DNA from: Bryobacterales bacterium
GTDB lineage: Bacteria; Acidobacteriota; Terriglobia; Bryobacterales; Bryobacteraceae
Length of the DNA: 6,036 nucleotides
Reading direction: 5' to 3'
Assembly: GCA_003139735.1 (NCBI GenBank)
Contig: PLGA01000009.1
Location: 1 to 6,036, forward strand
The notes under the pieces are model-generated. The model was not told the origin of the DNA, made no database searches, and saw only the letters and a program-made list of their open reading frames with translations. Made by a program: the position numbers and the translations under genes. This document shows, in pieces, positions 5,224-6,036 of this stretch. Position 1 is the first letter of the stretch; each line of letters begins with the position of its first letter.

Positions 5224-5240
5224 GCGGAAAGGGAAACGGC

Positions 5241-5546
5241 GTGACGGTTTGGGTGGTCATTCGCAAGACGGAGACGGGCAATAACTTCCGGGCGCAGCTC
5301 TTCCGGCGCCCGGGCGGTCCGCCGGTGATGTGGTCGCGGGTATCGTCCTCGGCGTCCGAGGTCAAGCGCGACTTCAAGCGGGCGGGCTGCGATCTGAACT
5401 GGAAAGGCTGGCCGCATACCGAACAGGCCGGCTTCCGGGACAGCCAGGGACGAATCAAGTGGATCACGACAGCGGAAATCGAAACGCTGAAAGGAGACGA
5501 CGATGGCAGCGGCAGAAGCGGGATTACGGGACGTGGTGAAGTTTGA
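5241..5546 (+). CDS. Hypothetical protein (101 aa), first gene of the rightward operon
   Basis: It starts at GTG, 6 nt after an AAAGGGA tract (5228-5234), and follows the forward promoter by about 40 nt. The protein is rich in Trp, Arg and Lys with strand-like segments: TVWVVIRKTETGNNFRAQLF (2-21), VMWSRVSSS (29-37), a short helix SEVKRDFKRAGCDLNW (39-54), and RIKWITTAEIETL (71-83). The compact beta/alpha layout and positive charge suggest a small nucleic-acid- or protein-binding fold, but I recognise no family. Codon third positions are GC-rich as in its neighbours, which supports a real gene. The last 15 codons overlap the start of the next gene in another frame, so the Gly/Asp/Ser-rich end probably matters little for the fold. 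Confidence 0.6.
   Translation: MTVWVVIRKTETGNNFRAQLFRRPGGPPVMWSRVSSSASEVKRDFKRAGCDLNWKGWPHTEQAGFRDSQGRIKWITTAEIETLKGDDDGSGRSGITGRGEV
5491..5496 (+). promoter_or_regulatory. Ribosome binding site AAGGAG of the right-end gene
   Basis: AAGGAG lies 6 nt before ATG 5503, inside the preceding coding region. It is the evidence that the next gene starts 44 nt before the previous one ends. Confidence 0.8.
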
Positions 5547-6036
5547 ACCGAACCAGCCGGTCGAAGTCGCGTTGAAATACGCGGCGGGGAAGACGGTGCG
5601 GGGGATCGGGGGAGACCGGGTGATGTTCAGCCTGGTGGACGGACGGGTGATGTTCCTCGATCCGGAGCCGGCGCGGCAGGTGGACGCGCTGGGGGTGAAG
5701 CCTGGGGAGCCGTTTCAGGTCTGCATGAACGGGAAGCGGGGGGAGCCGAGATCCTGGACGGCGTGGCTCTCGGCCGAGACGGAGCAGCGCCGGGCGCAGG
5801 CGGACGCGCGGGCGAAGGGCGATACGTGGACGGAGCGGAAGCTGGAGGAGAAAATGGTGCTGCGGGAAGAGACGCGGGCGAAGGTGATCGGGGCGCTGCC
5901 GAAGGTCAATGGCGGAGCGGCCGTCTCGAGAACGGCCGCCCCGGCTCAGGCCGCGCCAACGCCATCGCATCAATTAGCACAGCCACCTAGCACTGGCAAT
6001 GGTAGCAGGAACGGGGGCCAGGACGGGGGCCAGGGG
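5503..6036 (+). CDS. Hypothetical protein, 3' end outside window (178 codons visible)
   Basis: It starts at ATG 5503 behind AAGGAG. The frame is open to the right edge. Residues 10-75 look like a compact beta domain: DVVKFEPNQPVEVALKYAAG, a GK-V-x-G turn, RVMFSLVDGRVMFLDPEPAR (39-58), then LGVKPGEPFQVCM (63-75). The pattern 'K-Y-A-x-G-K, V-M-F-x-L-x-D-G-R-x-M-F-L-x-P, G-x-K-x-G-E-x-F' reminds me of hypothetical proteins in phages and acidobacterial genomes without known function. Residues 86-132 are a charged helix (Glu/Arg/Lys/Ala). From about residue 136 the protein becomes a low-complexity linker of Ala/Pro/Thr, then Ser/Asn/Gly/Gln ending in NGGQDGGQG, so a further domain may lie beyond the window. 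Position just after the control region suggests an early gene, possibly in DNA metabolism; this is context only. Confidence 0.7.
   Translation, partial: MAAAEAGLRDVVKFEPNQPVEVALKYAAGKTVRGIGGDRVMFSLVDGRVMFLDPEPARQVDALGVKPGEPFQVCMNGKRGEPRSWTAWLSAETEQRRAQADARAKGDTWTERKLEEKMVLREETRAKVIGALPKVNGGAAVSRTAAPAQAAPTPSHQLAQPPSTGNGSRNGGQDGGQG
6011..6034 (+). repeat. Two perfect tandem copies of a 12-bp unit
   Basis: ACGGGGGCCAGG occurs twice in a row (6011-6022, 6023-6034) inside the right-end gene. In the reading frame it gives a repeated (N/D)-G-G-Q. The array may continue past the edge. Confidence 0.75.

Noticed and set aside
5524..5973. Minus-strand frame of 149 codons at the right end
   Set aside because: It is Arg/Pro/Leu/His-rich shadow sequence opposite a gene with a strong SD and a coherent beta-domain pattern.

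Overview
This GC-rich window looks like part of a temperate phage or prophage (or a phage-derived island) of a GC-rich bacterium. Third codon positions are strongly G/C, and GTG starts and good Shine-Dalgarno (SD) sites occur. The small secreted protein and the GGK-ARW type basic protein remind me of acidobacterial (Bryobacterales/Solibacter-like) genomes. That host assignment is recollection, not a search result.

Layout: (1) Positions 1-2510 (+) hold the C-terminal part of a very large phage polyvalent protein. It is still open at the left edge. It begins with what looks like the last strands of a PBECR-type (phage Barnase-EndoU-ColicinE5/D-RelE-like) nuclease domain, then a Gly/Pro linker, then a long helical region. 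(2) Positions 2551-3810 (+) form a compact lysis-like cassette: an XhlA-like coiled-coil/single-TM protein with the NGQPG motif, a small hydrophobic Ala/Pro-tailed protein, a 55-aa two-TM holin-like protein, and a circularly permuted NlpC/P60 (YiiX-like) cysteine hydrolase behind a very strong SD. (3) Positions 3817-5118 (-) are an inverted group of four small genes: a 53-aa basic GGK-ARW protein, a secreted 170-aa protein coupled by an ATGA overlap, and two tandem paralogous zinc-ribbon proteins. This group converges on the lysis genes with a 6-nt gap. (4) Positions 5119-5240 are a relatively AT-rich divergent control region. It has a near-consensus forward promoter overlapped by iteron-like direct repeats. 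(5) Positions 5241-6036 (+) hold two overlapping genes of unknown function, the second cut off by the right edge.

Interpretation: the late lysis genes run rightward into an oppositely oriented accessory (moron-like) or immunity-side operon, and a second rightward operon starts from a divergent, repeat-rich switch region. The parts most worth following up are the repeat-covered divergent promoter, the zinc-ribbon pair with a 23-bp repeat that preserves an orphan copy of one gene's 3' end, and the truncated toxin-domain polyvalent protein.
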